A stretch of 64,000 bases of DNA from Taklimakanibacter deserti (GTDB lineage Bacteria; Pseudomonadota; Alphaproteobacteria; Rhizobiales; Aestuariivirgaceae). The DNA is taken from contig QORU01000018.1 of NCBI GenBank assembly GCA_003574785.1, positions 62,001-126,000 of the forward strand, written 5' to 3'. Both the position numbers and the translations under genes were made by a program. The notes under the pieces are model-generated. The model worked only from the letters and a program-made list of their open reading frames with translations, had not been told where the DNA came from and did no database searches. Of this stretch, positions 10,466 to 18,807 are shown in pieces (position 1 is the first letter of the stretch; each line of letters begins with the position of its first letter).

Positions 10466-11563
10466 ATGAATTCGAGAAAGGCACAGGCCCTCGACCGCCG
10501 CCCCACAGTGAAGACGCTGGCACAAGCGACCGGCTATTCCATCGCCACCATCTCCAAGGCGCTCCGGGATTCGCCCGTAGTCACGGCTGAAACCAAGGAA
10601 CGCATCCGCGAAGCGGCCGCCAGGGCTGGTTACCAAGCCAATATGCGCGGCGTATCGCTGCGCGCTGGCAAGACTTTTCAAGCCGCAGTGCTCATGCCGG
10701 TAACCGTCGCTGAAGACTTCGAGTGGGACGGGGTCGAATATACCCAGATCCTCAGCGGCATCAGCCAGGCCCTCGAGGGCTCGGGCTACCGCATCGCCGT
10801 CCATGTCATTCGCGATGCCGACGATGGACGTCTCGTCGCACAGCGCATCGTCGAGACGGGCCTTGCCGACGGGCTCATTTTTTCCGGCATCCGGGCCAAG
10901 GATCCACGCATCGACTTTCTCATCGAGCGCCATTTCCCCTTCGTCGCTCTTGGCCGCTGCCGCTCGTCGCTGCCCTATGCCCATGTCGATGTCGACAATG
11001 ACTGGGCGGCGCATACCGCGACCCGGCGCCTGGTCGAGGGCGGCCACCGGCGCATCGCCCTGATCAATCCCGATGGACGGCTGTCCTACGCCATGGACCG
11101 CATCGATGGCTTTCGCCGCGCGCTGGCCGAAAGCGGCCTCGCTCCGTGCGACGACCTGATCGCCGCGGGCGGTCTCACGACCCGCTTCGGCAAGGAAAGC
11201 GCCGCCCGCCTCAGCCACCTGCCTGAGCCGCCGACGGGCTTCATCTGCGTCAATGAAGCCACCACGCTCGGGGTCCTGGCAGGGCTTGCAGAAATGAGCC
11301 GCGTCGTCGGCCGCGACGTCGATGTCATCGCCTATGACGACATCAATGTCAGCGCCTATTTTTCTCCGCCCTTGACCACCTTCTATCTCCCGATCGAGCG
11401 GCTCGGCCGCAAGCTCGGGGAATTCTTCCTGCGCCGCGTCGCCGGTGAAGAACCGGCGCGCTTGCAGGAAATCTACCGGCCGGACCTCGTGGTCCGGCAG
11501 GTCAACAAGCTCGAACGGCCGCGAGCCGGCGGGCACAACAGCAACAGAGAGGAAACCTCATGA
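10466..11563 (+). CDS. LacI-family transcriptional regulator
   Basis: A 365-residue regulator. The N-terminal helix-turn-helix is PTVKTLAQATGYSIATISKA (about 11-30), then the hinge region (GYQANMRGVSLRAGKT), then a periplasmic-binding-protein-like sensor domain (about 70-345) with DGLIFSGIR, VDVDNDWAAHTATRRL and DVDVIAYDDINVSAYFSPPLTT. The frame opens 57 codons earlier but the family begins close to the HTH, so the ATG at 10466 is preferred. It is followed by the binding-protein gene with an ATGA overlap and is thus co-transcribed with the genes it probably controls; a CG-centred palindrome lies upstream. The effector is likely the transported compound or its aglycone or sugar. Confidence 0.9.
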   Translation: MNSRKAQALDRRPTVKTLAQATGYSIATISKALRDSPVVTAETKERIREAAARAGYQANMRGVSLRAGKTFQAAVLMPVTVAEDFEWDGVEYTQILSGISQALEGSGYRIAVHVIRDADDGRLVAQRIVETGLADGLIFSGIRAKDPRIDFLIERHFPFVALGRCRSSLPYAHVDVDNDWAAHTATRRLVEGGHRRIALINPDGRLSYAMDRIDGFRRALAESGLAPCDDLIAAGGLTTRFGKESAARLSHLPEPPTGFICVNEATTLGVLAGLAEMSRVVGRDVDVIAYDDINVSAYFSPPLTTFYLPIERLGRKLGEFFLRRVAGEEPARLQEIYRPDLVVRQVNKLERPRAGGHNSNREETS

Positions 11564-12306
11564 AGAAATATCTGCTTGCCGCTTTCACAGCCCTGCTGCT
11601 CACAGGCCCGGTCCTTGCCGCCGATCTCGGCGGCAAGACGCTCAAAGTGGGGTCCGACACGACCTCGCCGCCGATGGAATATGTCGATCAGGCGTCGGGC
11701 CAGATCGTCGGCTTCGACGTCGATGTCGTGAACGCCATTTGCGCCAAGCTCAACTGCCAGGTGGAATTCGTCACCACCGGGTGGGATGGCATTTTCGCCG
11801 CTCTCGATCAGGGCAATTTCGACCTCGTCGCCTCAGGAGTATCGATCACCGAAGAGCGCAAGAAGGCGATGGACTTCACCGATCCTTATATCGTCAATAG
11901 CCAGGCCATTCTCGTCCGGGTCGACGATCAGGCGCTGACCGTCGAGGATTTCAAGAGCGGCAAGAAGCTTTCTGCCCAGGCCAACACCACCGATGCGCAG
12001 CTCGCCGAGAGCCTGGTCGGTAAGGACAAGGTCGCCGCCTATGACACGTTCAGCGCTGCGATCCTGGCTCTGAAGAACAAGGATGTCGACGGCGTCGTCA
12101 TCAACGGCGCCAATGGTGCGGCCTATGAAAAGGAATTCGCCGGCGAGCTCGTGGTCGGCATCAAGGATCTACAGTCCGATCCCCTGGGCCTCGTCTTTCG
12201 CAAGGGCGATGAGCATGTCGCCGCCTTCAATGAGGGCCTCAAAGCCATCAAGGATGACGGCACCCTCGCTCAGCTCATCGACAAATATTGGGGCGTGAAG
12301 AAGTAG
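11560..12306 (+). CDS. Amino-acid-type ABC transporter substrate-binding protein (SBP family 3)
   Basis: A 248-residue periplasmic protein. The Sec signal peptide MKKYLLAAFTALLLTGPVLA ends at an AxA-like site before ADLGG. The mature part follows the SBP_bac_3 pattern: LKVGSDTTSPPMEYVD, GFDVDVVNAI, TTGWDGIFAALDQGNFDLV, SGVSITEERKKAMDFTDPY, and a C-terminal LGLVFRKGDE / DGTLAQLIDKYWG. Such proteins bind polar amino acids, opines and related nitrogen compounds. AGAGAGGAAACC precedes the ATG. The neighbours include a permease but no ATPase. A hairpin follows the stop, as often seen after binding-protein genes. Confidence 0.92.
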   Translation: MKKYLLAAFTALLLTGPVLAADLGGKTLKVGSDTTSPPMEYVDQASGQIVGFDVDVVNAICAKLNCQVEFVTTGWDGIFAALDQGNFDLVASGVSITEERKKAMDFTDPYIVNSQAILVRVDDQALTVEDFKSGKKLSAQANTTDAQLAESLVGKDKVAAYDTFSAAILALKNKDVDGVVINGANGAAYEKEFAGELVVGIKDLQSDPLGLVFRKGDEHVAAFNEGLKAIKDDGTLAQLIDKYWGVKK

Positions 12307-12332
12307 TCCGCGCCTGAGCGCCAGGGAGAGCC

Positions 12333-12358
12333 GGCCGGCAGCGGCACCGTTGCCGGCC
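12333..12358 (+). promoter_or_regulatory. Intercistronic hairpin after the binding-protein gene
   Basis: Inverted repeat GGCCGGCA / TGCCGGCC (12333-12340 and 12351-12358) with a 10-base loop and no T-run. Placed between the binding protein and permease genes, it probably protects the upstream mRNA and gives the binding protein a higher expression than the permease. Confidence 0.5.
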
Positions 12359-12377
12359 AAACCCGCGGGAGAACATC

Positions 12378-14009
12378 ATGCGGTTCCTGAAACGGCTGCG
12401 ACCGAGCAACCTCATCATTCTTTCGGCGCTGCCCTTCATCATCTACATCTTCGCCGCCTCCACCGATTATCGCCGCTCGCTCGCTGCCATCCTCGGCATC
12501 GAGCACGGTTCGAGTCTTCTGCTGCCGGGTTTCCTCCTTCTCCTCTTGGCTTTCTCGTCGGCGCTCGCCGCGCTTTTCTGGCATCGGTCGCGGCCGCAAG
12601 CGAGCCTCGTGCTGGCCGGTCTCGGTCTCGTGATCGCGGCCTGGCTCGCCGTCACCATGACGGCCTTGCCCTTCGTCGCCTCGCTCGTCGCCAACAGCGT
12701 TGATCCCTTCACTTCCGATCTCGTCGTCAAAGGCGAAACGCCGCGCCGGCTCACCGACGCGAGTCTCGCCGCTGTCGCCTCGATCGCGCAAACGAGCTTC
12801 CTCGCCTATGCCATCCTGTCGCTCGCCGGCTTTGCGCTCTTCTTCGGCCGCGCACCGGAATATTTACAGCGCGTCGCTACATGGGGACTGACCTTCGTCA
12901 ACGGCGCGGGCCTGATCTATCTGCTTCTCTTCGCCTATCTGGGTTTCGCCGCGGGACTCGCGACCTCCATCCGCGCCGCCGTCCTCGCTTATATCCTGGC
13001 GATCCTGCTCGGCCTGGGCTGGGTCATGCTGCTCCAGCTCCGGTTGATACGCCGCAGCTTCGTCGTCTTCCCGGCGATCGCGGCGTTGTTCGCCGCCGGT
13101 GCCGCCTGGCACTTCCTGCAGCCCACAGTGTCCTATGTCCTCACGGGAACGCTTGCCGGCAAAGTGGCGGTCATACAGAACACACCGAAGAGCCTCATCG
13201 ACCAGGTGCGTTTCGCCCAATTTCCCGGTGCGCCCGTTGTCGATGAATTGCCGCTTAAAACCTTCGCCAATGCCGAGGCAGCGCTGAAGGCGGTGGCGCA
13301 GGGTCAGGATGTCAGCGCCGCCCTCGTGCCGGCGGCGACGCTCGCGCCTGGCGCCGTCACTCTCTGGCGGACTGCTTCCCTTCCCGACCGCAACAAATCG
13401 GCCGGCACCGCATTCGCCATCGCCGCGGTCGTCACCGCCCTCCTCACCTTCGGCGGTTTTTTGCATCACCGCCATCCGCTCGCGATCGGCTCCGAGTTCA
13501 TCATCGACACACTGCGCGGCATTCCCATGCTGGTCATCGTCCTCTATGTCGGCCTGCCGCTCAGCGGCGCCATCAAGGACGGGACCGGCGGCTTCGTCGA
13601 TCCACCCAATCTCCTGCGCGGCATCGCCGCCATGGCGCTCGCTTATTCGGCCTATCTTGCGGAAATATTCCGGGCCGGGCTCAAGGCGGTGCCCGCGGGT
13701 CAGATCGAGGCGGCGCGCAGCTTGGGCTTGAGCCGCTGGACCACGGCGCGGCTGGTGGTCATCCCGCAGGCCTTCCGCATCATCATCCCGCCGCTCGGCA
13801 ACGAGTTCATCGCCATCCTGAAGGACACCTCGCTGCTGTCGATCCTGTCGATCCGCGACATCACCCAGCGTATGCGCGAATTTCAGTCGGCGAGCTTCCT
13901 GCCCTTCGCTCCATACAACTCCGCGGCCGTCTTCTATGTGCTGCTAACCCTCGCCGCGGCCAGTCTGATCACGTCAATCGAGAGGAAATATGATGTCAAG
14001 CACCGCTGA
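12378..14009 (+). CDS. Polar-amino-acid-type ABC permease with long N-terminal region and periplasmic insert
   Basis: A 543-residue inner membrane protein. The C-terminal 160 residues are a standard HisM/GlnP-type permease: FIIDTLRGIPMLVIVLYVGL, the cytoplasmic EAA loop EAARSLGLSRWTTARLVVIP and LKDTSLLSILSI. Before this are about seven further hydrophobic segments and, between residues about 255 and 345, a soluble stretch (VAVIQNTPKSLIDQVRF, FANAEAALKAVAQGQDVSAA) that resembles a piece of a family-3 binding protein. Usual permeases are 220-330 residues. GGGAGA precedes the ATG. No ATP-binding subunit gene is present nearby, so an ATPase from elsewhere must serve it. It overlaps the beta-glucosidase start by 20 bases. 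Confidence 0.85.
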   Translation: MRFLKRLRPSNLIILSALPFIIYIFAASTDYRRSLAAILGIEHGSSLLLPGFLLLLLAFSSALAALFWHRSRPQASLVLAGLGLVIAAWLAVTMTALPFVASLVANSVDPFTSDLVVKGETPRRLTDASLAAVASIAQTSFLAYAILSLAGFALFFGRAPEYLQRVATWGLTFVNGAGLIYLLLFAYLGFAAGLATSIRAAVLAYILAILLGLGWVMLLQLRLIRRSFVVFPAIAALFAAGAAWHFLQPTVSYVLTGTLAGKVAVIQNTPKSLIDQVRFAQFPGAPVVDELPLKTFANAEAALKAVAQGQDVSAALVPAATLAPGAVTLWRTASLPDRNKSAGTAFAIAAVVTALLTFGGFLHHRHPLAIGSEFIIDTLRGIPMLVIVLYVGLPLSGAIKDGTGGFVDPPNLLRGIAAMALAYSAYLAEIFRAGLKAVPAGQIEAARSLGLSRWTTARLVVIPQAFRIIIPPLGNEFIAILKDTSLLSILSIRDITQRMREFQSASFLPFAPYNSAAVFYVLLTLAAASLITSIERKYDVKHR

Positions 14010-15396
14010 CGACATGGAACGGCTCATGGCCCGCGCGCAGGAATTGCGTGTGCCGCGGCCTTTCCTGTTCGGCGCCGCGACCGCGGCCTATCAGATCGAG
14101 GGCGCCCCCGAAGCGGACGGCAAGGGCGAAAGCATCTGGGACCGCTTCTCCCACATGCCGGGCGTGATCAGCGACGCCGGCACCGGCGACATCGCCTGCG
14201 ATCATTATCACCGCTGGCCAGAGGATATCCGCCTCATGCGGGAGCTGGGCCTCGGCGCCTATCGCTTCTCGCTCTCCTGGTCGCGCATCCAGCCGTATGG
14301 CGCTGGCAAGGCCAATGAAGCCGGCCTCGATTTCTACAAGCGCCTGATCGACGGCCTCGCCGAGGCCGGCATCCTTCCCTTCGTCACCCTCTATCACTGG
14401 GATCTGCCGCAAGCTTTGCAAGACAAAGGCGGCTGGTACAGCCGCGAGACCTCACATCGCTTCGCCGACTATGCCGGCCTCGTCAGTCATGCCCTGGCAG
14501 ACCGCGTCGCGCATTGGACGACGCTCAACGAGCCCTGGACCTTCTGCTGGAGCGGTCATGCGACCGGCGAGGACGCGCCAGGCTTGAAGGATGGAGCGTG
14601 CGGCGGTCTTGCCGCCAGCCATCACGCGCTTCTCGCCCACGGCCTTGCCGTGCCGGCCATTCGCGCCCATGGCGGCAGCGCCGAGATCGGCATCGTGCTC
14701 GATCTCAATACGGTGACGCCGGCCTCCGACAAGGCGGACGATATGGCAGCGGCCAAGCGTTTCGAGGACGCGCAGAATCGCTGGTTCCTCGATGCGGTGT
14801 TCAAGGGTCGTTATCCCAAGGCCATGCTCGAGCTATGCCGCGACCTCCTGCCGGAGATCCGTCCCGGTGACAACGAGATCATCGCCGCACCTCTCGATTA
14901 TCTCGGCGTGAACATCTATCGCCGCTCGATCATGGCGCATGGTCGGGAAATGCCGCCCTTGAACTTCGAACGTGTCAACCCGCCCGGCCGATATTCCGCC
15001 GTAAACTACGAAGTCTGGCCGCAGTCGATCGAGGACGTGCTGCTTTATGTGCATGAGCAATATGCGCCCGAGGCGATCTATATCTCGGAGAACGGCTTCG
15101 CCACGCCGGCCGAGACCGTCACTTCCGACGGCACCATCCACGATGTCCGTCGCGCCGAATATCACGTCGACCATCTCGACCATATGGCGCGCGCTATGCG
15201 CCGCGGTGCGCCGGTGAAAGGCTATTTCGCTTGGACGTTGATGGACAATTTCGAGTGGGCGTATGGCTATTCGACGCCTTTCGGCCTCGTCCATGTGGAT
15301 TTCGTCACCCAGGAGCGGCGCATCAAGTTCAGCGGTCACGTCTATGCCGCGATCGCGCGCAACAACTCGGACGATCGAGTCCGCAAATATGCATGA
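13990..15396 (+). CDS. Beta-glucosidase, glycoside hydrolase family 1
   Basis: A 468-residue cytoplasmic retaining glycosidase. N-terminal signature FLFGAATAAYQIEGAPEADG, acid/base Glu in TLNEPW (E181), nucleophile Glu in YISENG (E367), and the sugar-binding WTLMDNFEWAYGY near the C-terminus are all present, so it should be active on beta-glucosides or similar. No signal peptide. Two tandem ATG codons follow AGAGGAAAT; the first is used here. It overlaps the permease 3' end, and its own stop overlaps the SDR start by 8 bases. Placement after an importer suggests that the imported compound is a beta-glycoside that is cleaved in the cytoplasm. Confidence 0.95.
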   Translation: MMSSTADDMERLMARAQELRVPRPFLFGAATAAYQIEGAPEADGKGESIWDRFSHMPGVISDAGTGDIACDHYHRWPEDIRLMRELGLGAYRFSLSWSRIQPYGAGKANEAGLDFYKRLIDGLAEAGILPFVTLYHWDLPQALQDKGGWYSRETSHRFADYAGLVSHALADRVAHWTTLNEPWTFCWSGHATGEDAPGLKDGACGGLAASHHALLAHGLAVPAIRAHGGSAEIGIVLDLNTVTPASDKADDMAAAKRFEDAQNRWFLDAVFKGRYPKAMLELCRDLLPEIRPGDNEIIAAPLDYLGVNIYRRSIMAHGREMPPLNFERVNPPGRYSAVNYEVWPQSIEDVLLYVHEQYAPEAIYISENGFATPAETVTSDGTIHDVRRAEYHVDHLDHMARAMRRGAPVKGYFAWTLMDNFEWAYGYSTPFGLVHVDFVTQERRIKFSGHVYAAIARNNSDDRVRKYA

Positions 15397-16060
15397 GGAG
15401 ACGGTTCTTATCACCGGGGCCAATCGCGGCCTCGGCCGAGAGCTTGCCCGGCAATATGCGGCGTCGGGCAGCCGTGTCCTCGCCTGCTGCCGTGATCTGC
15501 ACGCCGCGTCGCCCATCGCAGGTAATGTCCTGTGGCGGGCGCTCGACACCGGCAATGAGGAAAGCATCACGGCCCTGGCGCATGAGTTGCACGGCGAGGC
15601 GATCGATATCCTGGTCAACAACGCCGCCCAGCGCGGCGATAGGGGCGGCCTTGACGCCCTGAGGACGGATGACTTCCTCGCCACATTAAGGGTCAATACG
15701 CTTGGGCCCCTCCTCATGGTCAAAGCGTTCCTGCCGCATCTCGCGCGCGGCCGTCGCCGGATCGTCGCCAATGTCAGCAGCCGCGCCGGCTCGGTCGCGG
15801 AAGGCCTCGATGCGGACGGTGACTACGCCTATCGCTGCTCCAAGGCGGCCCTCAATATCGCCACCGCCAAGCTCGCTTTCGATCACGGGCTCATCTTCCT
15901 GGCGCTGCATCCGGGCTGGGTGAAAACCGATATGGGAGGTGCCGAGGCGCAGGTGCCGGTGACCGCCAGCGCCCAGGGCCTGCGCAGCGTGATCGACACG
16001 GCCGGACCCGAGATGAGCGGCAGCTTTCATGATTTCACCGGCACGCCGATTGCGTGGTGA
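15389..16060 (+). CDS. Short-chain dehydrogenase/reductase
   Basis: A 223-residue Rossmann-fold oxidoreductase. It shows the nucleotide-binding TGANRGLG near the N-terminus, NNAAQ as the NAG-type motif, the catalytic Ser in NVSSRAG and the YxxxK pair in YRCSK. It is slightly short at the C-terminus but complete in motifs. The ATG at 15389 overlaps the beta-glucosidase stop; an upstream extension of the frame lies within that gene and is rejected. It is the last gene of the LacI cassette and may oxidise or reduce the aglycone or sugar released. It converges head-on with the hydratase gene, with no bases between the two stop codons. Confidence 0.9.
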   Translation: MHEETVLITGANRGLGRELARQYAASGSRVLACCRDLHAASPIAGNVLWRALDTGNEESITALAHELHGEAIDILVNNAAQRGDRGGLDALRTDDFLATLRVNTLGPLLMVKAFLPHLARGRRRIVANVSSRAGSVAEGLDADGDYAYRCSKAALNIATAKLAFDHGLIFLALHPGWVKTDMGGAEAQVPVTASAQGLRSVIDTAGPEMSGSFHDFTGTPIAW

Positions 16061-16831
16061 TCAGGATCCGCTGACCTCGACGCTGCCTATCCTGGAGACA
16101 TCGAAGCGATAAGTGAAAGGTCCGGACGGGAACCTCGTGGTCACGATGCTGCCGGTCATGACGACATCGCCCTTGCGCAAGCTTCGGCCGGACGCCACAA
16201 GATGGTTCGCGAGCCACGCCAGCGGCACGAACGGGTGCCCGAGCACATCGGCGCCGCGGCCGCGCGAAAATTCCACGCCGTCCAGATAGGCGATGCCTTC
16301 CACCTCGCCCAGACGGGACGGCGGTGGCGTGAACGCGCCCAGCACGATCCCGGCATTCCAGGAATTGTCCGCCACCAGCGTATCGCAGTGCAGAACACTG
16401 TAGTCGGCATGACGGTCGTCGACCAATTCGATCGCCGCGGCCACGGCATCGACCGCCGCACCCGCACTTTCGGGCGTGAAGGGCTTTCCGTCCGGCACCA
16501 GATCGCGGCCGAGCCGGACGCAAATCTCGAATTCGAAACCAAGATGGTGATAGTCGCGCAGCCGCACATGGGCACCGGTGGTGAAGACGCGGCCGGAGAA
16601 GACCGTGCCCCTGACGGGCTGGTCGATGCCGCACATGTTCTGCATGCGAAGCGACGTCAGGCCTATCTTGTAGCCGGCGACGGCGTTGTCACCGATGGTC
16701 GCCGCGATATAGGCGTCCTGCACGCGATAGGCGTCGGTCAGGTTGTTGATCGCAGCCACCCGGTGGAATTTGGTGCCGTTGCGATGTTCGCTCACCAGGT
16801 CCTGTGCGATCCGATCGATGGTCTCTGTCAA
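16061..16831 (-). CDS. 2-oxopent-4-enoate hydratase / fumarylacetoacetase-fold enzyme (MhpD-like)
   Basis: A 256-residue enzyme of the MhpD/DmpE/DmpH hydratase-decarboxylase family, which adds water to (or decarboxylates) 2-hydroxy-2,4-dienoates. Visible signatures are AYRVQDAYIA, AGYKIGLTS, the metal-binding FEFEICVRLGRDL (two Glu) and AAIELVDDRHADY, and near the end SLRKGDVVMTGS. The start is TTG at 16831: GGGAGGATGAGGA lies just before it, and an ATG start at 16873 would run 29 bases into the RraA-like gene. It is the last gene of the transporter-aminotransferase-aldolase operon, suggesting that the dienol form of a 2-oxo acid is hydrated. Confidence 0.85.
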   Translation of the reverse strand: MTETIDRIAQDLVSEHRNGTKFHRVAAINNLTDAYRVQDAYIAATIGDNAVAGYKIGLTSLRMQNMCGIDQPVRGTVFSGRVFTTGAHVRLRDYHHLGFEFEICVRLGRDLVPDGKPFTPESAGAAVDAVAAAIELVDDRHADYSVLHCDTLVADNSWNAGIVLGAFTPPPSRLGEVEGIAYLDGVEFSRGRGADVLGHPFVPLAWLANHLVASGRSLRKGDVVMTGSIVTTRFPSGPFTYRFDVSRIGSVEVSGS

Positions 16832-16844
16832 TTCCTCATCCTCC

Positions 16845-17510
16845 CTAGATCGCTTCCGGAACGCTGAATACATCGATCAGCGTCCTGCCGGAGGCCAATT
16901 CGGCGGCCCATTCTCCTTCGAGGCGAACACGCTTCAACGCCGGTGCGAGGAGGCTTTCGGCGTCTTCAGCGGGAATGATGGCCAGACCATCATTGTCACC
17001 CAGCACGATGTCGCCGGGCTTTGCCGGAATGCCGCCGAAAACGATCCGCCCGTTCACGGAGCCGCGTTCCTTCGACAGCGGGCCGCGCGCCGTGGTTCCC
17101 AGACAAAACACGGGGAAATCGGGCCAGCTCGCAATCGTGTCGATGTCACGGACGGCACCGTTGACGATCAGACCTGCGATCTTCTTTCTGCGCGCGACGC
17201 CGCACAGGATTTCACCGACATAGGCCGTCTCGACGCTGCCGCCGGCATCGATCACGATGATATCCCCTTTTTCAGCGATATCGATGGCATGCAGCGACGG
17301 TCCGAAATCGGCGCGCTCGCACCAAGCTGTGACCGCCTGCCCGACCATCCGCTGACCGAGGTCGAACGGCCGAAGTGGCCTTATCCGGGGATCCACCAGC
17401 AATCGGCCGCCGGTGATATCCGACAGGATGGTCACCGGGACCGAGGCCCAGCCGTGCAGGACGTCACGCGCGATGCGCTTCGGCCGGATGTTGTGGACTT
17501 TTGTCGGCAT
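16845..17510 (-). CDS. RraA-family aldolase/decarboxylase-like protein
   Basis: A 221-residue member of the RraA/HMG-CHA aldolase family (4-hydroxy-4-methyl-2-oxoglutarate or 4-carboxy-4-hydroxy-2-oxoadipate aldolase, oxaloacetate decarboxylase). Key elements are KGDIIVIDAGGSVETAYVGE, then GLIVNGAVRDIDTIASWPDF, where the Arg-Asp pair binds substrate and metal. Because the neighbours are a hydratase and an aminotransferase, an aldolase role releasing pyruvate is more likely than the RNase E regulator role of E. coli RraA. GGAG lies 8 bases before the ATG. The gap to the aminotransferase is 26 bases. Confidence 0.85.
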   Translation of the reverse strand: MPTKVHNIRPKRIARDVLHGWASVPVTILSDITGGRLLVDPRIRPLRPFDLGQRMVGQAVTAWCERADFGPSLHAIDIAEKGDIIVIDAGGSVETAYVGEILCGVARRKKIAGLIVNGAVRDIDTIASWPDFPVFCLGTTARGPLSKERGSVNGRIVFGGIPAKPGDIVLGDNDGLAIIPAEDAESLLAPALKRVRLEGEWAAELASGRTLIDVFSVPEAI

Positions 17511-17536
17511 TGGGTTCGCTCCTTGATCAGCGGCCG

Positions 17537-18730
17537 CTAGGCGCCGCGCCGCGACGTCAGCAAGCGGCCGAGCGCGGTAATGCCCTGCACGATGGCTTCG
17601 TCCGTGTGGGTGGAGTAGCTTAATCGCGCGTGATTGACCTGCTGCTCGAGAGGGAAAAACGTCGCCCCGGGAACATAAGCCACCCGCGCTTCAGGCAGCG
17701 CATGGTCGGCCATGAAGCGTGTGGTGTCGAAGTTTTCCGGAAAGGTGAGCCAGGTGAACATCCCGCCGCTCGGCTCGGTGAACGCAACATCCTGCGGGAA
17801 CGTGCGCCTGATGGTGTCGAGCATCAGCTCCTTCTTGCGGCGATAGGTCCGGCGGATCGTGGCGATGTGCGCGTCGATGTCGTATTTGTCGAGGAACAGC
17901 GAAGCGGCCGCCATGTTCAGCGTGCTGCACTGCGTATCGGCGGCGAGCTTCAAGAGGCCGAGACGTTGGATGAGGTCCTCTGAGCCCACGGCCCAGCCCA
18001 AACGCATGCCGGGTGTCAGGATCTTGGAGAAGCTGCCGAGATAGATGACGCGGCCTTCGGTGTCGAAGCTCTTGATGGTGGGGATTGTCTCGCCCTGATA
18101 GCGCAGCTCGCGATAGGGCGTATCCTCGAGGATGACAAAGTCGAACCGGTTGGCCAGCTCGACCAGCCTTTTGCGGCGCTCGCGGCTCAGCGTCACGCCG
18201 GTCGGATTCTGGAAATCAGGCACCGTGTAGAGAAGCTTGGCCGCCGGGTTTTCCTTCAGGGTCCGCTCGAGGTCGTCCATGTCCATCCCGTCATCGTCCA
18301 TTTTGACGACGGCATAGCGCGGCTCGCATGGGTTGAAGGCAATGAGCGCGCCGAGAAAGGTGGGATTCTCCGTCACGATCACGTCGTCCTTGTCGATCAG
18401 CATCTTGGCCACGAGGTCGAGACCCTGCTGACCGCCTTGCAGCACCAGCACGTTGTCGGCGCCGCATTCGACGCCGTCCTTCCGCATGCGTGAGGCGATC
18501 TGCTCACGCAGTTTCAGAGGCCCGTTGGAGACGGTATATTGCAGCGCTTCCCGGCCATCGCCCGCGATCGAGGCGTGGTAGACAGCTTCCAGCTGCTCGA
18601 GCGGGAACAAGGAAGAGTCGGGGTAGCCTCCGCCAAAGGAAATGATCCTCGGATCTGCGCCATGGCGCAGAAGCTCACGGATCGCGGAAGGCTGCACTCG
18701 GGTCATGCGGTTGGCGAGCCGAATGTTCAT
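17537..18730 (-). CDS. PLP-dependent aminotransferase, class I/II (2-aminoadipate/LysN-like)
   Basis: A 397-residue fold type I aminotransferase. It opens with IISFGGGYPDSSLFP, has the cofactor-contacting GGQQGLDLVAKML, PDFQNPTGVTLS, LEDTPYRELRY and the PLP-lysine motif LGSFSKILTPGMRLGW, and ends with the carboxylate-binding Arg in ARLSYST. This subgroup (2-aminoadipate, LysN, aromatic and glutamate-like substrates) normally makes 2-oxo acids from amino acids with 2-oxoglutarate as acceptor. Position directly after a branched-chain-amino-acid-type binding protein and before an aldolase and hydratase suggests that it is the first catabolic step of an imported amino acid. Confidence 0.92.
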   Translation of the reverse strand: MNIRLANRMTRVQPSAIRELLRHGADPRIISFGGGYPDSSLFPLEQLEAVYHASIAGDGREALQYTVSNGPLKLREQIASRMRKDGVECGADNVLVLQGGQQGLDLVAKMLIDKDDVIVTENPTFLGALIAFNPCEPRYAVVKMDDDGMDMDDLERTLKENPAAKLLYTVPDFQNPTGVTLSRERRKRLVELANRFDFVILEDTPYRELRYQGETIPTIKSFDTEGRVIYLGSFSKILTPGMRLGWAVGSEDLIQRLGLLKLAADTQCSTLNMAAASLFLDKYDIDAHIATIRRTYRRKKELMLDTIRRTFPQDVAFTEPSGGMFTWLTFPENFDTTRFMADHALPEARVAYVPGATFFPLEQQVNHARLSYSTHTDEAIVQGITALGRLLTSRRGA

Positions 18731-18769
18731 CGTCGTAATCTCACTTCATCGACAGGACGGGGAACGGGT

Positions 18770-18801
18770 GGCGGCGCGGCGAGTCAAGGCGCCGCGCCGC
18801 C
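18770..18801 (-). promoter_or_regulatory. GC-rich hairpin after the livK-like gene
   Basis: Perfect 11-bp inverted repeat GGCGGCGCGGC / GCCGCGCCGCC (18770-18780, 18791-18801) with a 10-base loop, 6 bases beyond the binding-protein stop. No T-run on the minus strand, so it probably stabilises the upstream mRNA or lowers read-through into the aminotransferase, not a full terminator. Confidence 0.55.
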
Positions 18802-18807
18802 CGTGGC

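Noticed and set aside
10325..11536. Minus-strand frame extending the MscS protein by 404 codons
   Set aside because: It lies opposite the LacI gene, and the channel has a proper hydrophobic leader starting at 10324.
16832..16873. ATG start at 16873 for the MhpD-like gene
   Set aside because: It would overlap the aldolase gene by 29 bases; the TTG at 16831 has a strong GGGAGGATGAGGA site and matches family N-termini.
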